Shown here: positions 33,864-42,881 of the stretch, piece after piece
Numbering within the stretch: the stretch's first letter is position 1
Layout of the letters: the number at the start of each line of letters is the position of its first letter
DNA from: Candidatus Helicobacter avicola
GTDB taxonomy: Bacteria > Campylobacterota > Campylobacteria > Campylobacterales > Helicobacteraceae
DNA length: 64,000 nucleotides
Direction: 5' to 3'
NCBI GenBank assembly: GCA_019112865.1
Contig: DXIN01000014.1
Coordinates: forward strand, 1-64,000
The notes under the pieces: model-generated
Seen by the model: only the letters and a program-made list of their open reading frames with translations
Told to the model about the DNA's origin: nothing
Database searches by the model: none
Position numbers and translations under genes: made by a program

Positions 33864-34733
33864 TTAAAACACGATAGTTTTGTTTTGATACACAAAGATT
33901 CTATCCTCTATGGCGAGCTTTAGGGCGCGTGAGAGGACGGATTTTTCGATATCGCGTCCAGCTCTTTGCATATCTTGCCACGAGTAGGTGTGGTCTATGG
34001 GGATTACATCTTGGGTGATGATAGGTCCCTCATCAAGATCTTTGGTAACAAAATGCGCACTTGCCCCGATGATTTTCACACCGCGTTCATAGGCTTGCTT
34101 GTATGGGTTGGCTCCGATAAATGCAGGGAGAAAGCTGTGGTGGATATTGAGAATTTGGTGTGGGAAATGTGCGACAAACTCGGGACTTAAGATTCGCATA
34201 TATTTGGCAAGTACGATGAGGTCAATCTCTCCAAGAGATTTAAGATAGGCTAGTATTTCCTTTTCGTGTGTGATTCGTCCTTGCTCTATCGTGTTTGAAT
34301 CTTGTGGATTTGGTGCTGGTATGTGTGCAAATGGCACATCAAATTTTTTGGCAAGTGGTGCGAGTGTGTCGTGATTGCTTATGATGGCTTTGATGTGTGC
34401 GTGGAGCTCACCGCTGTCATAGCGCAGGAGTAAATCGCCTAAGCAGTGGTTTTCTTTGGTGCAAAAAATTACAATGGATTTCTTGCTTAGAGGCTGTATG
34501 CGGATATGAGCCTGTATGCCTAGATCTTGGGCAAGACGAGCTAAGAGTGTTTGGGGTTGCAAGTGTGAATCCTGGGCTTGTATATGTGTGCGTAAGAAAA
34601 ACTGGCGACTTTGTGTATCCACAAACTCATCTTGACGTATGATGTTGCACCCTAGCTCAAAAAAGGTGCGTGAGATGTGAAACACTAAGCCCTTTTGGTC
34701 TGGCAAGCTGATGAGGACATTGAATTGTTGCAT
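33864..34733 (-). CDS. purU: Formyltetrahydrofolate deformylase
   Basis: A 289-residue enzyme hydrolysing 10-formyl-THF to THF and formate. An N-terminal ACT domain (LISLPDQKGLVFHISRTFFELGCNI) precedes the formyltransferase domain, with NIHHSFLPAFIGANPYKQAY and the ITQDVIPIDH segment, so catalytic Asn/His/Asp positions are present. Its start overlaps the next upstream gene by one base. It controls the one-carbon balance and formate for PurT. Confidence 0.95.
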   Translation of the reverse strand: MQQFNVLISLPDQKGLVFHISRTFFELGCNIIRQDEFVDTQSRQFFLRTHIQAQDSHLQPQTLLARLAQDLGIQAHIRIQPLSKKSIVIFCTKENHCLGDLLLRYDSGELHAHIKAIISNHDTLAPLAKKFDVPFAHIPAPNPQDSNTIEQGRITHEKEILAYLKSLGEIDLIVLAKYMRILSPEFVAHFPHQILNIHHSFLPAFIGANPYKQAYERGVKIIGASAHFVTKDLDEGPIITQDVIPIDHTYSWQDMQRAGRDIEKSVLSRALKLAIEDRIFVYQNKTIVF

Positions 34734-35323
34734 TAGCGATCAAGCTCGATAAATTCGGTTTTTTGCTCGTAAATAATCTTTTTTTTGTCCCATTCTCTCG
34801 CGTTTGGAGCTTTGATGTGCTGCGTTTGGGGCTTTGGCTGCACAGGTGTAGGAATATCTTGGGGTGGTTGGGGTCGCACATCGCGTTGTGTATCACTAGG
34901 ACGCTCACTAGATGTGTGCGATTCTACGATGGGCGTATCTTGGGGCAAGGGCTTTGGTTTGGGCGATGTGGTGTGCAGTGAGGGATTGAAATCTTGGTTT
35001 TTCTCATAAATAGTCGTAGTGCTAGAGCCAATGGTGGTTTGTGTCGTTGTGTAATCCGAGTAGGTTTTTAGTCTTGAGGCATTGTCCTCGTTTTTGTTAA
35101 ACCACTCTTTGGGGATAGGAAGTCTCCTCATTGAGCCATTATCAAGGGTTTCTAAAATCCCTAACAAAGCTTTGGTTTGGTGGTTGATGATGAGCGTTTG
35201 ATTGGGCTTTAAAAGTAGCTCAAAATTTTTCAAAGAATGTGAATCTATGATAAAGTTATCGCCCCACACCGCGCTACACATCATACACACGAGACAATAT
35301 ATCCTTTTCACACTATGCTCCAT
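34733..35323 (-). CDS. Predicted exported protein of unknown function
   Basis: About 196 residues from ATG 35323 (the frame is open a little further). A hydrophobic N-terminus (MEHSVKRIYCLVCMMCSAVWG) suggests export. Residues 25-75 look folded (FELLLKPNQTLIINHQTKALLGILETLDNGSMRRLPIPKEWF). The C-terminal half is a long Pro/Thr/Gln-rich disordered region. No family is recognised. It overlaps purU by one base. Confidence 0.7.
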   Translation of the reverse strand: MEHSVKRIYCLVCMMCSAVWGDNFIIDSHSLKNFELLLKPNQTLIINHQTKALLGILETLDNGSMRRLPIPKEWFNKNEDNASRLKTYSDYTTTQTTIGSSTTTIYEKNQDFNPSLHTTSPKPKPLPQDTPIVESHTSSERPSDTQRDVRPQPPQDIPTPVQPKPQTQHIKAPNAREWDKKKIIYEQKTEFIELDR

Positions 35324-35389
35324 ACATTTATAGAATCTCATACGCACCAATTATAGCTATTTTCGGATAAAAAGCAAATATCACTATGC

Positions 35390-35395
35390 TATAAT
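35390..35395 (+). promoter_or_regulatory. Extended -10 promoter of ridA
   Basis: ATGCTATAAT 31 bp upstream of the ridA ATG provides a good extended -10. Confidence 0.6.
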
Positions 35396-35425
35396 GCACG
35401 CGCAAAATCAACAAAAGGAGTCGCT

Positions 35426-35797
35426 ATGCAACCTATCTTTACCCCAAATGCCCCAGAGGCTATCGGACCATATTCACAGGCTATCGTGCATAATGGACTT
35501 GTTTATACATCAGGACAAATCGCACTCAATACACAAGGCGTGATGAGCGAAGGTGATATAGAAGCGCAAACCAAGCAGGTATTTATGAATCTCAAGGCGA
35601 TTTTAGAGCAAGCGGGTAGCTCATTGCAAAAAGTCATCAAAACGAGCGTGTTTCTCTCGGATATGGAGCACTTTAATGCGATGAATGCCGTGTATGCAGA
35701 GTATTTTGGCAATCACAAACCAGCACGAAGCACCATAGCAGTGAAAACCCTGCCCAAAAACGCTCTTGTGGAGATTGAGTGTATTGCGGCTATCTAA
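35426..35797 (+). CDS. ridA: RidA-family enamine/imine deaminase
   Basis: A 123-residue YjgF/YER057c/UK114 protein that hydrolyses reactive 2-aminoacrylate-type imines. Conserved positions are present: GPYSQAI, SGQIALN, NLKAILEQAG, KTSVFLSDM and the Arg of PARSTIAV, with Glu in EIECIAAI. Monocistronic; AAAGGAG precedes the ATG. Confidence 0.95.
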   Translation: MQPIFTPNAPEAIGPYSQAIVHNGLVYTSGQIALNTQGVMSEGDIEAQTKQVFMNLKAILEQAGSSLQKVIKTSVFLSDMEHFNAMNAVYAEYFGNHKPARSTIAVKTLPKNALVEIECIAAI

Positions 35798-35892
35798 GTG
35801 CCTAATGCGTGATATTGTGGCGATACAATTCTTGTGGAGCCGCTACACACGCGTGTATTCGTGATTTCAGCCTTTTTTAAAGTCTCTCAAAT

Positions 35893-35898
35893 TATAAT
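35893..35898 (+). promoter_or_regulatory. Promoter of the tRNA cluster
   Basis: TATAAT 20 bp before the first tRNA of a four-tRNA cluster. Confidence 0.55.
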
Positions 35899-35917
35899 AC
35901 GCCTTTGTGTTTTTAGT

Positions 35918-35995
35918 CGGGGCGTAGCGCAGTCTGGTTAGCGCACTTGGTTTGGGACCAAGGGGTCGAAGGTTCGAATCCTTTCGCCCCGACCA
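35918..35995 (+). tRNA. tRNA-Pro (TGG)
   Basis: Acceptor CGGGGCG pairs with CGCCCCG; the anticodon loop is TTTGGGA with anticodon TGG; the T loop GTTCGAATC is standard; CCA is encoded. Confidence 0.97.
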
Positions 35996-36007
35996 TTTTA
36001 TACTTAT

Positions 36008-36085
36008 GGTGGGTGTAGCTCAGTTGGTTAGAGCATCAGTTTGTGGCACTGAGGGTCGTGGGTTCGAGCCCCATCACCCACCCCA
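36008..36085 (+). tRNA. tRNA-His (GTG)
   Basis: Acceptor GTGGGTG/CACCCAC with an extra G at -1 (36008) opposite discriminator C, the histidine hallmark; anticodon loop TTGTGGC; CCA encoded. Confidence 0.97.
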
Positions 36086-36111
36086 TTTTCTTTCAGAGAC
36101 TATTTATTTAT

Positions 36112-36188
36112 GCGTTCGTAGCTCAATTGGATAGAGCATCAGACTTCGGATCTGAGGGTTGGGGGTTCGACTCCCTCCGGGCGTACCA
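36112..36188 (+). tRNA. tRNA-Arg (TCG)
   Basis: Anticodon loop CTTCGGA, anticodon TCG; stems otherwise standard and CCA encoded. The acceptor stem GCGTTCG/CGGGCGT contains three G-U pairs (1-72, 4-69, 5-68), more than usual. Confidence 0.94.
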
Positions 36189-36201
36189 CCCCTTTGGTTA
36201 T

Positions 36202-36278
36202 GCGCTCATAGCTCAGCTGGATAGAGCAACGGCCTTCTAAGCCGTAGGTCAGAGGTTCGAATCCTCTTGGGCGTACCA
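36202..36278 (+). tRNA. tRNA-Arg (TCT)
   Basis: Anticodon loop CTTCTAA, anticodon TCT; acceptor GCGCTCA/TGGGCGT with G-U at 1-72; CCA encoded. It shares its 3' acceptor strand with the neighbouring tRNA-Arg. Confidence 0.96.
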
Positions 36279-36375
36279 CTCCGCTATCGCTTAGATTCTC
36301 TCAATAGTCTTATTACAACATACTGCGTATCATTAAGAAGTGTATAAAACCACACTGAGATTTATTGTCTCTAGC

Positions 36376-38133
36376 TTATTGTGATGCTTGTATCTTGCTT
36401 GCCTTTGCCACCAAGCCTAGAAACTCTTGTCTATCCACATTGTTGGACACTTCAGAATCTCCTAATACACTTAGGATAGATTCAAAGCTTGCCTTACCCT
36501 TAAATGGCGAATCGCTTAAAAGCATACCAAATGCCGCTACACTTTGGGCAAAACGCATATCGGGCACTCCTTTGGTAGTATAATCCGCATTTGTTACGAT
36601 TCTTTGTAGCAATGTGCTCTTTTCATTATTATGTGCTTGATTTTCTGGCTTTTTGTAGCGCACTTTGATAGTTGCCCATTCATCGGTATTACCCTCTTTT
36701 AGCACATTTTGGCTGTATTTGAGTGAATCTGTCGCTGCTCTCTCCTCTCTCGCATATAGGTCTTTAGAATCTTCCACGCCCACAGGGATAATCTCATAGA
36801 GTGCGCTCACACTATGCCCCACGCCCACATCACCAGAATCCACACTATCATTATTAAAATCCTCATTTGCCAAGGCACGCTTCTCATAGCCTATCAATCT
36901 ATACGCATACACTTTAGCAGGATTGAACTCCACTTGAATCTTCACATCTTTAGCGATTGTGATGAGATTTGCATTGATTCTTTGGACAAATTGTCTCTTT
37001 GCCTCTAGCTCACTATCTATGTAGCCATAGTTGCCATTGCCATTATCGGCGAGTTTGACTAGCATAGAATCTTTATAATTCCCCATACCAAAGCCAAAGA
37101 CCGAAAGATACACGCCGCTTTTTGCCTCCTCTTTGATGCGTTTTAATAACATATCAGGACTTGAAATCCCGACATTAAAATCCCCATCGGTAGCAAGGAT
37201 TATGCGATTTACTCCACCCTTGATAAACGATTGTTGCGCGAGTGTGTATGCAGCTTCTATCCCCGCACTTCCATGTGTGCTACCATTAGCGGATAATTGC
37301 TCTATGGCACTAAGAATCTTTTCTTTATCATTGGTGGGTTCTAGGAGTATGCCTGCGTTGTCTGCGTATGTTACGATACCTACCGTATCACGCGTATCAA
37401 GTTTGCTAACAAGCATACTAAGGGATTTTTGCACCAAGCCTATGCGTTCCTCACCCATCATAGATCCAGAGGTATCAATGAGAAAGATGAGGTTTGAGGC
37501 GGGGCGATGCTCCCAATCGATTTTTTGAGCTTGGATTCCTATGCGTAGGATTTTATGCTGTGGATTCCATAATGCATCGCTCATATCCGCATAGATAGCT
37601 AGCGGTTCGTCTTTAGGTGCTTTGTAATCATACTCAAAGCTATTGAGTAGCTCCTCTATGCGTACAGCACCGGGATTTGGGATATATCCTCTCTCTATGG
37701 CATAGCGCACTAAAGCATAGCTCGCACTATCCACATCTGCTCCGAAAGTAGAGAGTGGTGAATCTAAAGCGGCTTTGAATCCATTTTCTTTGATAAAGTC
37801 AAAGGAATCGGTATTGTGTGGTGTGGCTTTCATTTGTGCAGACCGAAAGTCATTAGTGGCATTAGTGTTAAAATTTTGCATAGCACGCTTTGGTATAGGA
37901 CCAATATTGCTCACTACTCCTTGTGGTAGAGATTCTGCTTTCTCATATACTGCATATTCTCTAACATCCTCTTGTATTGGTTTTGGTGTATCTATCGTGC
38001 TATTTTGTGTGCTTTGCTCTTGCTGTGTGTTACGCCCATTATCACAGCCCACAAGCCCCACACCTATAAAAGCTAACAATCCAAATACAAGGCATTTGCC
38101 TACCCATGTTCTTATTCTCTGTGTTGTCATCAT
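36376..38133 (-). CDS. VWA-domain lipoprotein (YfbK-like)
   Basis: A 585-residue lipoprotein (lipobox LVGCDN). After a disordered stretch comes the von Willebrand N-terminal region (STFGADVDSASYALVRYAIERGYIPNPGAVRIEELLNSF), then a VWA domain with a perfect MIDAS start (FLIDTSGSMMGEERI) and IILATDGDFNVGISS, then the DUF3520 C-terminus (ANPAKVYAYRLIGYEKRAL-like, ATIKVRYKKPE). Such proteins are envelope-anchored and bind divalent metal; their partner is unknown. It is monocistronic. Confidence 0.92.
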   Translation of the reverse strand: MMTTQRIRTWVGKCLVFGLLAFIGVGLVGCDNGRNTQQEQSTQNSTIDTPKPIQEDVREYAVYEKAESLPQGVVSNIGPIPKRAMQNFNTNATNDFRSAQMKATPHNTDSFDFIKENGFKAALDSPLSTFGADVDSASYALVRYAIERGYIPNPGAVRIEELLNSFEYDYKAPKDEPLAIYADMSDALWNPQHKILRIGIQAQKIDWEHRPASNLIFLIDTSGSMMGEERIGLVQKSLSMLVSKLDTRDTVGIVTYADNAGILLEPTNDKEKILSAIEQLSANGSTHGSAGIEAAYTLAQQSFIKGGVNRIILATDGDFNVGISSPDMLLKRIKEEAKSGVYLSVFGFGMGNYKDSMLVKLADNGNGNYGYIDSELEAKRQFVQRINANLITIAKDVKIQVEFNPAKVYAYRLIGYEKRALANEDFNNDSVDSGDVGVGHSVSALYEIIPVGVEDSKDLYAREERAATDSLKYSQNVLKEGNTDEWATIKVRYKKPENQAHNNEKSTLLQRIVTNADYTTKGVPDMRFAQSVAAFGMLLSDSPFKGKASFESILSVLGDSEVSNNVDRQEFLGLVAKASKIQASQ

Positions 38134-38275
38134 ACTTTTAGCTCCTTACCTATCTTTTGTATAGAATCCACTTAGATATTGTAGCTTAATCTTTCGCACT
38201 TTCAGCTTTCAAACCAAAATCAAAAAACTTGTATTTTTTATGGCAAAAGTAATACACAAAATTGTGCTTTTTGCC

Positions 38276-38281
38276 TATAAT
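38276..38281 (+). promoter_or_regulatory. -10 box for the beta-propeller gene
   Basis: TTTTTGCCTATAAT with TATAAT at 38276-38281, 64 bp before the ATG. Confidence 0.55.
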
Positions 38282-38344
38282 ATTTCCAACCAAATCGCAT
38301 AGACAGAATCTCTGCGTTTGGAAATTTTACAAAAAGGATAGATT

Positions 38345-39214
38345 ATGATGACAAAATCACTTAAAAGCTTCGTGCTTGCAGGGATTATCGCAAGTGGGCT
38401 GACACTAAGTGCTAATGCAGCACAACCACAGCATATAGAGGGCTTCTCTCACCCAGAGAGTGTGTTTGTGAATAAAAATGAGGTGTATGTCAGCAATATC
38501 GGTGAGAAACTCGACCCAATGGCAAAAGACAATGATGGCTTTATCTCTAAGCTTGATAAAAGCGGCAAAGTCGTGGAACTCAAGTGGCTCACAAACCTCA
38601 ACGCTCCTAAGGGTATGAATGTGATTGGCAATACCTTGTATGTCGTGGATATTGATACACTCAAAGGCTTTGACATCAAGAGCAAAAAAGAGGTATTAAA
38701 TATCCCCGTCTCTGGTGCGGTGTTTCTAAATGACATCGTGGTGCTTGATAAAAACACGATTTTGGTAAGCGACACAGGCACAGGCATTATCCACAAATTT
38801 GACTTGGCTAAGAAAAAATACGAGACTTTTACTAAGCTAGATTCGGCGTATGCTGGACCCAATGGGTTATTGCTAGATACTAAGAAAAAGGCTCTCATCG
38901 TAGTGGGCTATGACCCAGCAGGTAAGCAAAAAGGTAGCGTGGTAAGCATTGATTTAAAAAGCAAAAAGGCAACCAAAATCACCGAGCCTCTAGGTGCGCT
39001 TGATGGTGTCGTAATGGCTAAAAATGGCGATTTGCTTGTGAGTGATTGGGGTGAGAAGATGCAGGGTGTGATATATAGAGTAGATTCTAAAGGTGGGGTG
39101 AGCAAAATCGACTTTGAGATTATGGGCGGACCTGCAGATATGTATAGCGATGGAGTAAGCCTCTGGATACCAAGAATGGCAGATAAAAAGGTAAGCAAAA
39201 TTGATTTACCATAG
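38345..39214 (+). CDS. Periplasmic SMP-30/gluconolactonase-like beta-propeller
   Basis: A 289-residue protein with a signal peptide (VLAGIIASGLTLSANAA). Repeated blades of the SMP-30/NHL type follow: PESVFVNKNEVYVSNIG, APKGMNVIGNTLYVVDI, FLNDIVVLDKNTILVSD, GPNGLLLDTKKKALIVVG, LDGVVMAKNGDLLVSDW and ADMYSDGVSLWIPRM. Metal ligand residues typical of lactonases (Glu after HP, Asn, Asp) are plausible. The mature protein is Lys-rich. AAAAGGATAGATT precedes the ATG. The substrate is unknown. Confidence 0.82.
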   Translation: MMTKSLKSFVLAGIIASGLTLSANAAQPQHIEGFSHPESVFVNKNEVYVSNIGEKLDPMAKDNDGFISKLDKSGKVVELKWLTNLNAPKGMNVIGNTLYVVDIDTLKGFDIKSKKEVLNIPVSGAVFLNDIVVLDKNTILVSDTGTGIIHKFDLAKKKYETFTKLDSAYAGPNGLLLDTKKKALIVVGYDPAGKQKGSVVSIDLKSKKATKITEPLGALDGVVMAKNGDLLVSDWGEKMQGVIYRVDSKGGVSKIDFEIMGGPADMYSDGVSLWIPRMADKKVSKIDLP

Positions 39215-39217
39215 GCT

Positions 39218-39400
39218 AGATTCTATCATTTTATTGCAATTTGCTTGTGGCAAATTGGTATCGCTCGTGGAGAGTGAATCTCCACTCGCTCCGCTTACGC
39301 GAACACACACAATCGTTGGCGAGATTCTAGAATCTTCTAGTGTCAGAGTGTCATTAACGTGATGTGGCAATGGAGCAGATTCTATAAACCAATCTTTTGG
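39218..39400 (+). repeat. Dispersed full copy of the hairpin repeat
   Basis: Starting four bases after the stop codon, it matches unit 4 of the 2.2-2.9 kb array for about 180 bp, including CAATTTGC/GCAAATTG, GTGGAGA/TCTCCAC, CGCTTACGCG, AGATTCTAGAATCT (39322-39335) and the tail with AGATTCTATAAACCAA. It again occupies a gene-end position. Confidence 0.85.
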
Positions 39401-39469
39401 CAAACAAAACAATCACTTATGCACACTCAAACACGCCTTTGCTCTGCTTGCGCGGTTTTGTGTGGTGTA

Positions 39470-40765
39470 TTACATATCCTCATCATTAAGTGTGGCGCGG
39501 GACTGCTCTCTGATATTATCCATACCGATGTAAAACTCCTTTTGGAGTCGCAAAAAGAGGTATCTACCCTTTGGTGTAGTGATGAGATATGCACCTTGTT
39601 TTTTGACCATACCCCAAAAGCGCAAGAAGAGGATTTCAAAAAAACAAACCCTTGAAAGATTGGTATGAAAATGTGCATTGAAACTTGGGAGATGAATCTT
39701 ACCGCCAAAAAGCCCTACCATAAGGCGATACTGCATTTGGGATTTAAAACTAAAGTGTTTTTTACGCTCTATTGCCCCTTGCTGTGGTATATCACCGCCT
39801 TGTTCTAGGCATTGGGAGTATTTTTTGAGGCTGAAAGTATTGACATACAATGTGCCATCTAGGAAGCTAAAACTCCCACTTCCCACGCCTATGTATTCAT
39901 CATTTTGCACGATGTATTCATCAAACACATCATCTTGCTTTTTGCTAAACGCCCACGCACTTACTTGCTCATATTCATCACTCATCGCCTGTGTGATGAG
40001 GTGGTAGAATGTCTGTTCCTGGTCGTGGGAGGCTTTGCCCAGTGTGCGTGTGATAAGACTATGTGTAAGTGTGCTACTCATCAGTGGATAAAAGGTGATT
40101 TGTGTGGGGTTGAGAGATTTGACAATCTCAATATCACGCATAAGCATTGCCTGCGTTTGGTTGGGGAAATTGAAAATCAAATCCACATTGATGATAGGCA
40201 GTGTATTTTTCGTATGCTTGAGACGTGCTTGTAGGCTTGCTCCATCGCCAAATTTCTCTAAGCGTCCGATTTTTGCCAAAATCCCATCATCAAAGCTTTG
40301 CACACCGATAGAGAGCCTATCGACAATGCCCTTAAGGGATTGTAGCTCTTGGGGGGAGATGTGGTTGGGATCGCTCTCACACGAGATGTGTGTGATGTTT
40401 GGAAAAAGCTCTTTGGCATAATGCAATGTGGCAAGTAGCTCATCAAGCATTATGCTCGTTGTCCCACCACCCACATAGATACTATCAAAATCGTAGCCAA
40501 GTTGGTGGATTAGGGCGATTTCCCTGCGTAATGACTGGAAATATTTGCGCGCTTTTTGTTCGTTAAACAAAAATCGATTAAACGAACAATACACACAAAG
40601 CGTGTGGCAAAAAGGTATGTGGATATAGAGTAGATATGGCTTGGACTTGCGCGCAGGTGGTAGGGTGTGAATCTCGCTAGATTCAAGCACAAGATACTTT
40701 TTGATAGCTCTTTTTAGCACAAAGTTTGTGAATGTAAAAAAGAGCGAATCTAAAAACGCACGCAT
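39470..40765 (-). CDS. Radical SAM protein of the HemN/HemW family
   Basis: A 431-residue protein with the radical-SAM cluster motif C-x3-C-x2-C (FCHTLCVYCSF, about residues 52-60), the GGGTTS glycine loop, ESDPNHISPQEL and DRLSIGVQSFDDGILAKIGR. These are typical of coproporphyrinogen dehydrogenase-like enzymes: HemN (heme synthesis), HemW (heme chaperone) and ChuW/HutW (anaerobic heme degradation). The sequence does not let me choose. The N-terminus lacks the HemN extension. It lies three bases downstream of a copper chaperone gene. Confidence 0.85.
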   Translation of the reverse strand: MRAFLDSLFFTFTNFVLKRAIKKYLVLESSEIHTLPPARKSKPYLLYIHIPFCHTLCVYCSFNRFLFNEQKARKYFQSLRREIALIHQLGYDFDSIYVGGGTTSIMLDELLATLHYAKELFPNITHISCESDPNHISPQELQSLKGIVDRLSIGVQSFDDGILAKIGRLEKFGDGASLQARLKHTKNTLPIINVDLIFNFPNQTQAMLMRDIEIVKSLNPTQITFYPLMSSTLTHSLITRTLGKASHDQEQTFYHLITQAMSDEYEQVSAWAFSKKQDDVFDEYIVQNDEYIGVGSGSFSFLDGTLYVNTFSLKKYSQCLEQGGDIPQQGAIERKKHFSFKSQMQYRLMVGLFGGKIHLPSFNAHFHTNLSRVCFFEILFLRFWGMVKKQGAYLITTPKGRYLFLRLQKEFYIGMDNIREQSRATLNDEDM

Positions 40766-40767
40766 AC

Positions 40768-41220
40768 TTAATGATGTGAGTGCTGTGTCTGTGCTCGTAG
40801 GACTTTTACACCTTTGAGTTGGAGAACCTCACCATTACTAAAATGGAGAGAGAAAGAGACCTCTTGTCCCTCCGTCAATGGCTTTAGGAGGTTAATAAAC
40901 ATTATGTGGTATCCACCGGGTGCTAAATCTGTGCTATTATAAGCCTTGATAAGAATCTGTGGGACCTGCACCATTTTTGTCATACCATCTTTTTGGTGTA
41001 TGTGCTGGTGGAGCTCGGTGCTTTTGGCAATCGTGCTTTGCGCACTTAAGAGCGTGATGTCTTTATCGCTATTGTTGGTGATAATCATAAATGCCGCAGC
41101 GGATTTGGTATTGTGTGGCACGATTTGGACAAAGGCATCTGCGACCTCTATATCAGCTGCCTTGACACTCATACACCCAAACACCACCGCACAAAGTATA
41201 AGCCACAAATTTTTCATCAA
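40768..41220 (-). CDS. PCu(A)C-type periplasmic copper chaperone
   Basis: A 150-residue protein with a signal peptide (LILCAVVFGCMSVKA) and the cupredoxin-like PCuAC fold. The copper motif is visible: His/Met in TELHQHIHQKDGMTKM and, about 21 residues on, GGYHIMFI; the C-terminal QHSHH tail adds ligands. The family delivers Cu(I) to cytochrome oxidase assembly. It ends three bases before the radical SAM gene, so they are probably co-transcribed. Confidence 0.9.
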   Translation of the reverse strand: MMKNLWLILCAVVFGCMSVKAADIEVADAFVQIVPHNTKSAAAFMIITNNSDKDITLLSAQSTIAKSTELHQHIHQKDGMTKMVQVPQILIKAYNSTDLAPGGYHIMFINLLKPLTEGQEVSFSLHFSNGEVLQLKGVKVLRAQTQHSHH

Positions 41221-41272
41221 CCACTCCTCACAGACAAGATAAGCTCCGCATTATAGCACGAGAATCTAAGAC

Positions 41273-42565
41273 CTAGTTTAAGCTCACTTCTTCGCCCTTT
41301 AGAATTGTGTTCATCGTATTCATTGCGCACATTTTGCCACACATAGAGCAGGAGTTGAGTTCCTCGGGCTTGCGCTCATTAAACATTGCACGCGCCTTTT
41401 TGCCATCGATGGCATAGCCAAACATCTTACCCCAATTAATCTCTTGACGCGCCTTGCTCATTTTATCATCTATCTCACGCTCTTTGGGGAGTTTGGCGAT
41501 GTCTCCAGCGTGTGCGGCGATTTTAGTCGCTACTATGCCATCACGCACATCATTGAGGTTTGGCAGGCGTAAATGCTCTGCAGGTGTCACATAGCAGAGC
41601 ATATCTGTCCCCGCTGCCGCTGCGACTGCACCACCTATGGCACCACTGATATGATCATACCCCGCACCGATGTCTGTAACTAGCGGTCCTAATACATAAA
41701 ATGGCGCACCTTTGCACACGCGTTTTTGGAGCTTGACATTAGATTCTATCTCATCGATACTCATATGTCCCGGACCCTCTATCATCACCTGCACATTGGC
41801 TTGCCACGCCCTTTGGGTGAGGAGTGAGAGCTCTAGGAGTTCAGCAAGCTGTGCGGTATCGCTAGAGTCGTGTGTAGAGCCCGGACGCAGAGCATCACCT
41901 AGAGAAAGTGTAACATCAAATTTCGCACAAATCTCAAGCAAATCATCAAAATATTCATAAAATGGATTTTCAGCTTGCTTCATTTTCATCCACGCATAGA
42001 GCACGCTACCCCCGCGTGAGACGATATTGGTGATTCTATGGGATTGTTCAAACATAAAGGCAGCACGAGAGTTTATCCCCGCGTGGATTGTCATAAAATC
42101 CACACCGCTTTTGGCATGATGATACACCACATCGATGAAGTCTTTGGCATTAATGTCTTTTAAATCTTTTTCTAAAAACCCTACTGCATCATACACCGGC
42201 ACCGTGCCTATCATCGCCTTAGAGACTTTGATGAGTTCATCGCGAAAATGGCTTGTTTTGCCATAATTGCTAAGATCCATGATAGATTCTATACCGAAGT
42301 CGTGGGAGAGTGTGACTTTTTGCATTTCCTCGCTGTAGTCGATGCAGTCATTGGACACGCCAAGATTGACATTGACTTTTGTTCGTAGTCCCGCGCCTAT
42401 GCCGTGGGGATCGAGGCTTTTGTGGTTGGTATTAGCGGGTATGATGATAGTGCCCTTTGCGATGGAGCTTAGCAAAAACTCCTCGCTCACACCCTCTTTT
42501 TGCGCGACAGCTTTCATTTGTGTGGTAAAAACGCCCTCTTTTGCATACGCCATTTGTGTTTTCAT
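41273..42565 (-). CDS. thiC: Phosphomethylpyrimidine synthase
   Basis: A 430-residue radical-SAM enzyme making HMP-P from AIR for thiamine. The C-terminal cluster motif CSMCGKMCAMNTM (C-x2-C-x3-C arrangement at the end), LSLGDALRPGSTHDSSD, IEGPGHMSIDEIE and PFYVLGPLVTDIGAGYDHI are diagnostic. AAGGACT precedes the ATG. A TPP riboswitch lies about 70 bases upstream. Confidence 0.97.
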   Translation of the reverse strand: MKTQMAYAKEGVFTTQMKAVAQKEGVSEEFLLSSIAKGTIIIPANTNHKSLDPHGIGAGLRTKVNVNLGVSNDCIDYSEEMQKVTLSHDFGIESIMDLSNYGKTSHFRDELIKVSKAMIGTVPVYDAVGFLEKDLKDINAKDFIDVVYHHAKSGVDFMTIHAGINSRAAFMFEQSHRITNIVSRGGSVLYAWMKMKQAENPFYEYFDDLLEICAKFDVTLSLGDALRPGSTHDSSDTAQLAELLELSLLTQRAWQANVQVMIEGPGHMSIDEIESNVKLQKRVCKGAPFYVLGPLVTDIGAGYDHISGAIGGAVAAAAGTDMLCYVTPAEHLRLPNLNDVRDGIVATKIAAHAGDIAKLPKEREIDDKMSKARQEINWGKMFGYAIDGKKARAMFNERKPEELNSCSMCGKMCAMNTMNTILKGEEVSLN

Positions 42566-42635
42566 AGTCTAGTCCTTGTCGTTGTGATGATAAATGCAGG
42601 GATTATGCAAAAAAGTCATAGAAAGCAGATAAGGT

Positions 42636-42728
42636 AATAAACATTCCCGCCGCTAGCATTATCTAGGTCCGGTTCGGTCTAAGCTCTAGCTTACTCTCAG
42701 CCTGTCTCACAAGCTCCCGTCATTTATG
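42636..42728 (-). promoter_or_regulatory. TPP riboswitch (THI element)
   Basis: On the minus strand: GGGAGC, then ACAGGCTGAGAGTAAGC, a P3 region, ACCGAACCGGACCTAGATAATGCTAGCG and GGGAATG, all in TPP-aptamer order. The outer P1 helix can form between AUAAAU and GUUUAU. It lies directly upstream of thiC and should repress it when TPP is high. The rest of the 316-bp gap, apart from the carB promoter, shows nothing. Confidence 0.93.
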
Positions 42729-42828
42729 TGAATCTATTATAGCTTTTCTTGGGTAAATTTGAGGATAAAATCCGTAGCTTCCTGTAAGAGAATCGCAAAT
42801 CGTTTGTAACCACACTTTAAGCGCGACT

Positions 42829-42881
42829 TAGATACAATCCCACCATTTGCAAACATTTCTGTATTTTATAAAGGACAGACT
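42829..42881 (+). promoter_or_regulatory. carB upstream region
   Basis: ATACAAT near 42832 could be a weak -10, and AAAGGACAGACT precedes the ATG. No PyrR-type attenuator or arginine operator was recognised. Confidence 0.3.

Noticed and set aside
39359-39655. 98-codon plus-strand ORF antisense to the radical SAM gene
   Set aside because: It overlaps a well-supported gene and a repeat copy; composition and start do not support coding.
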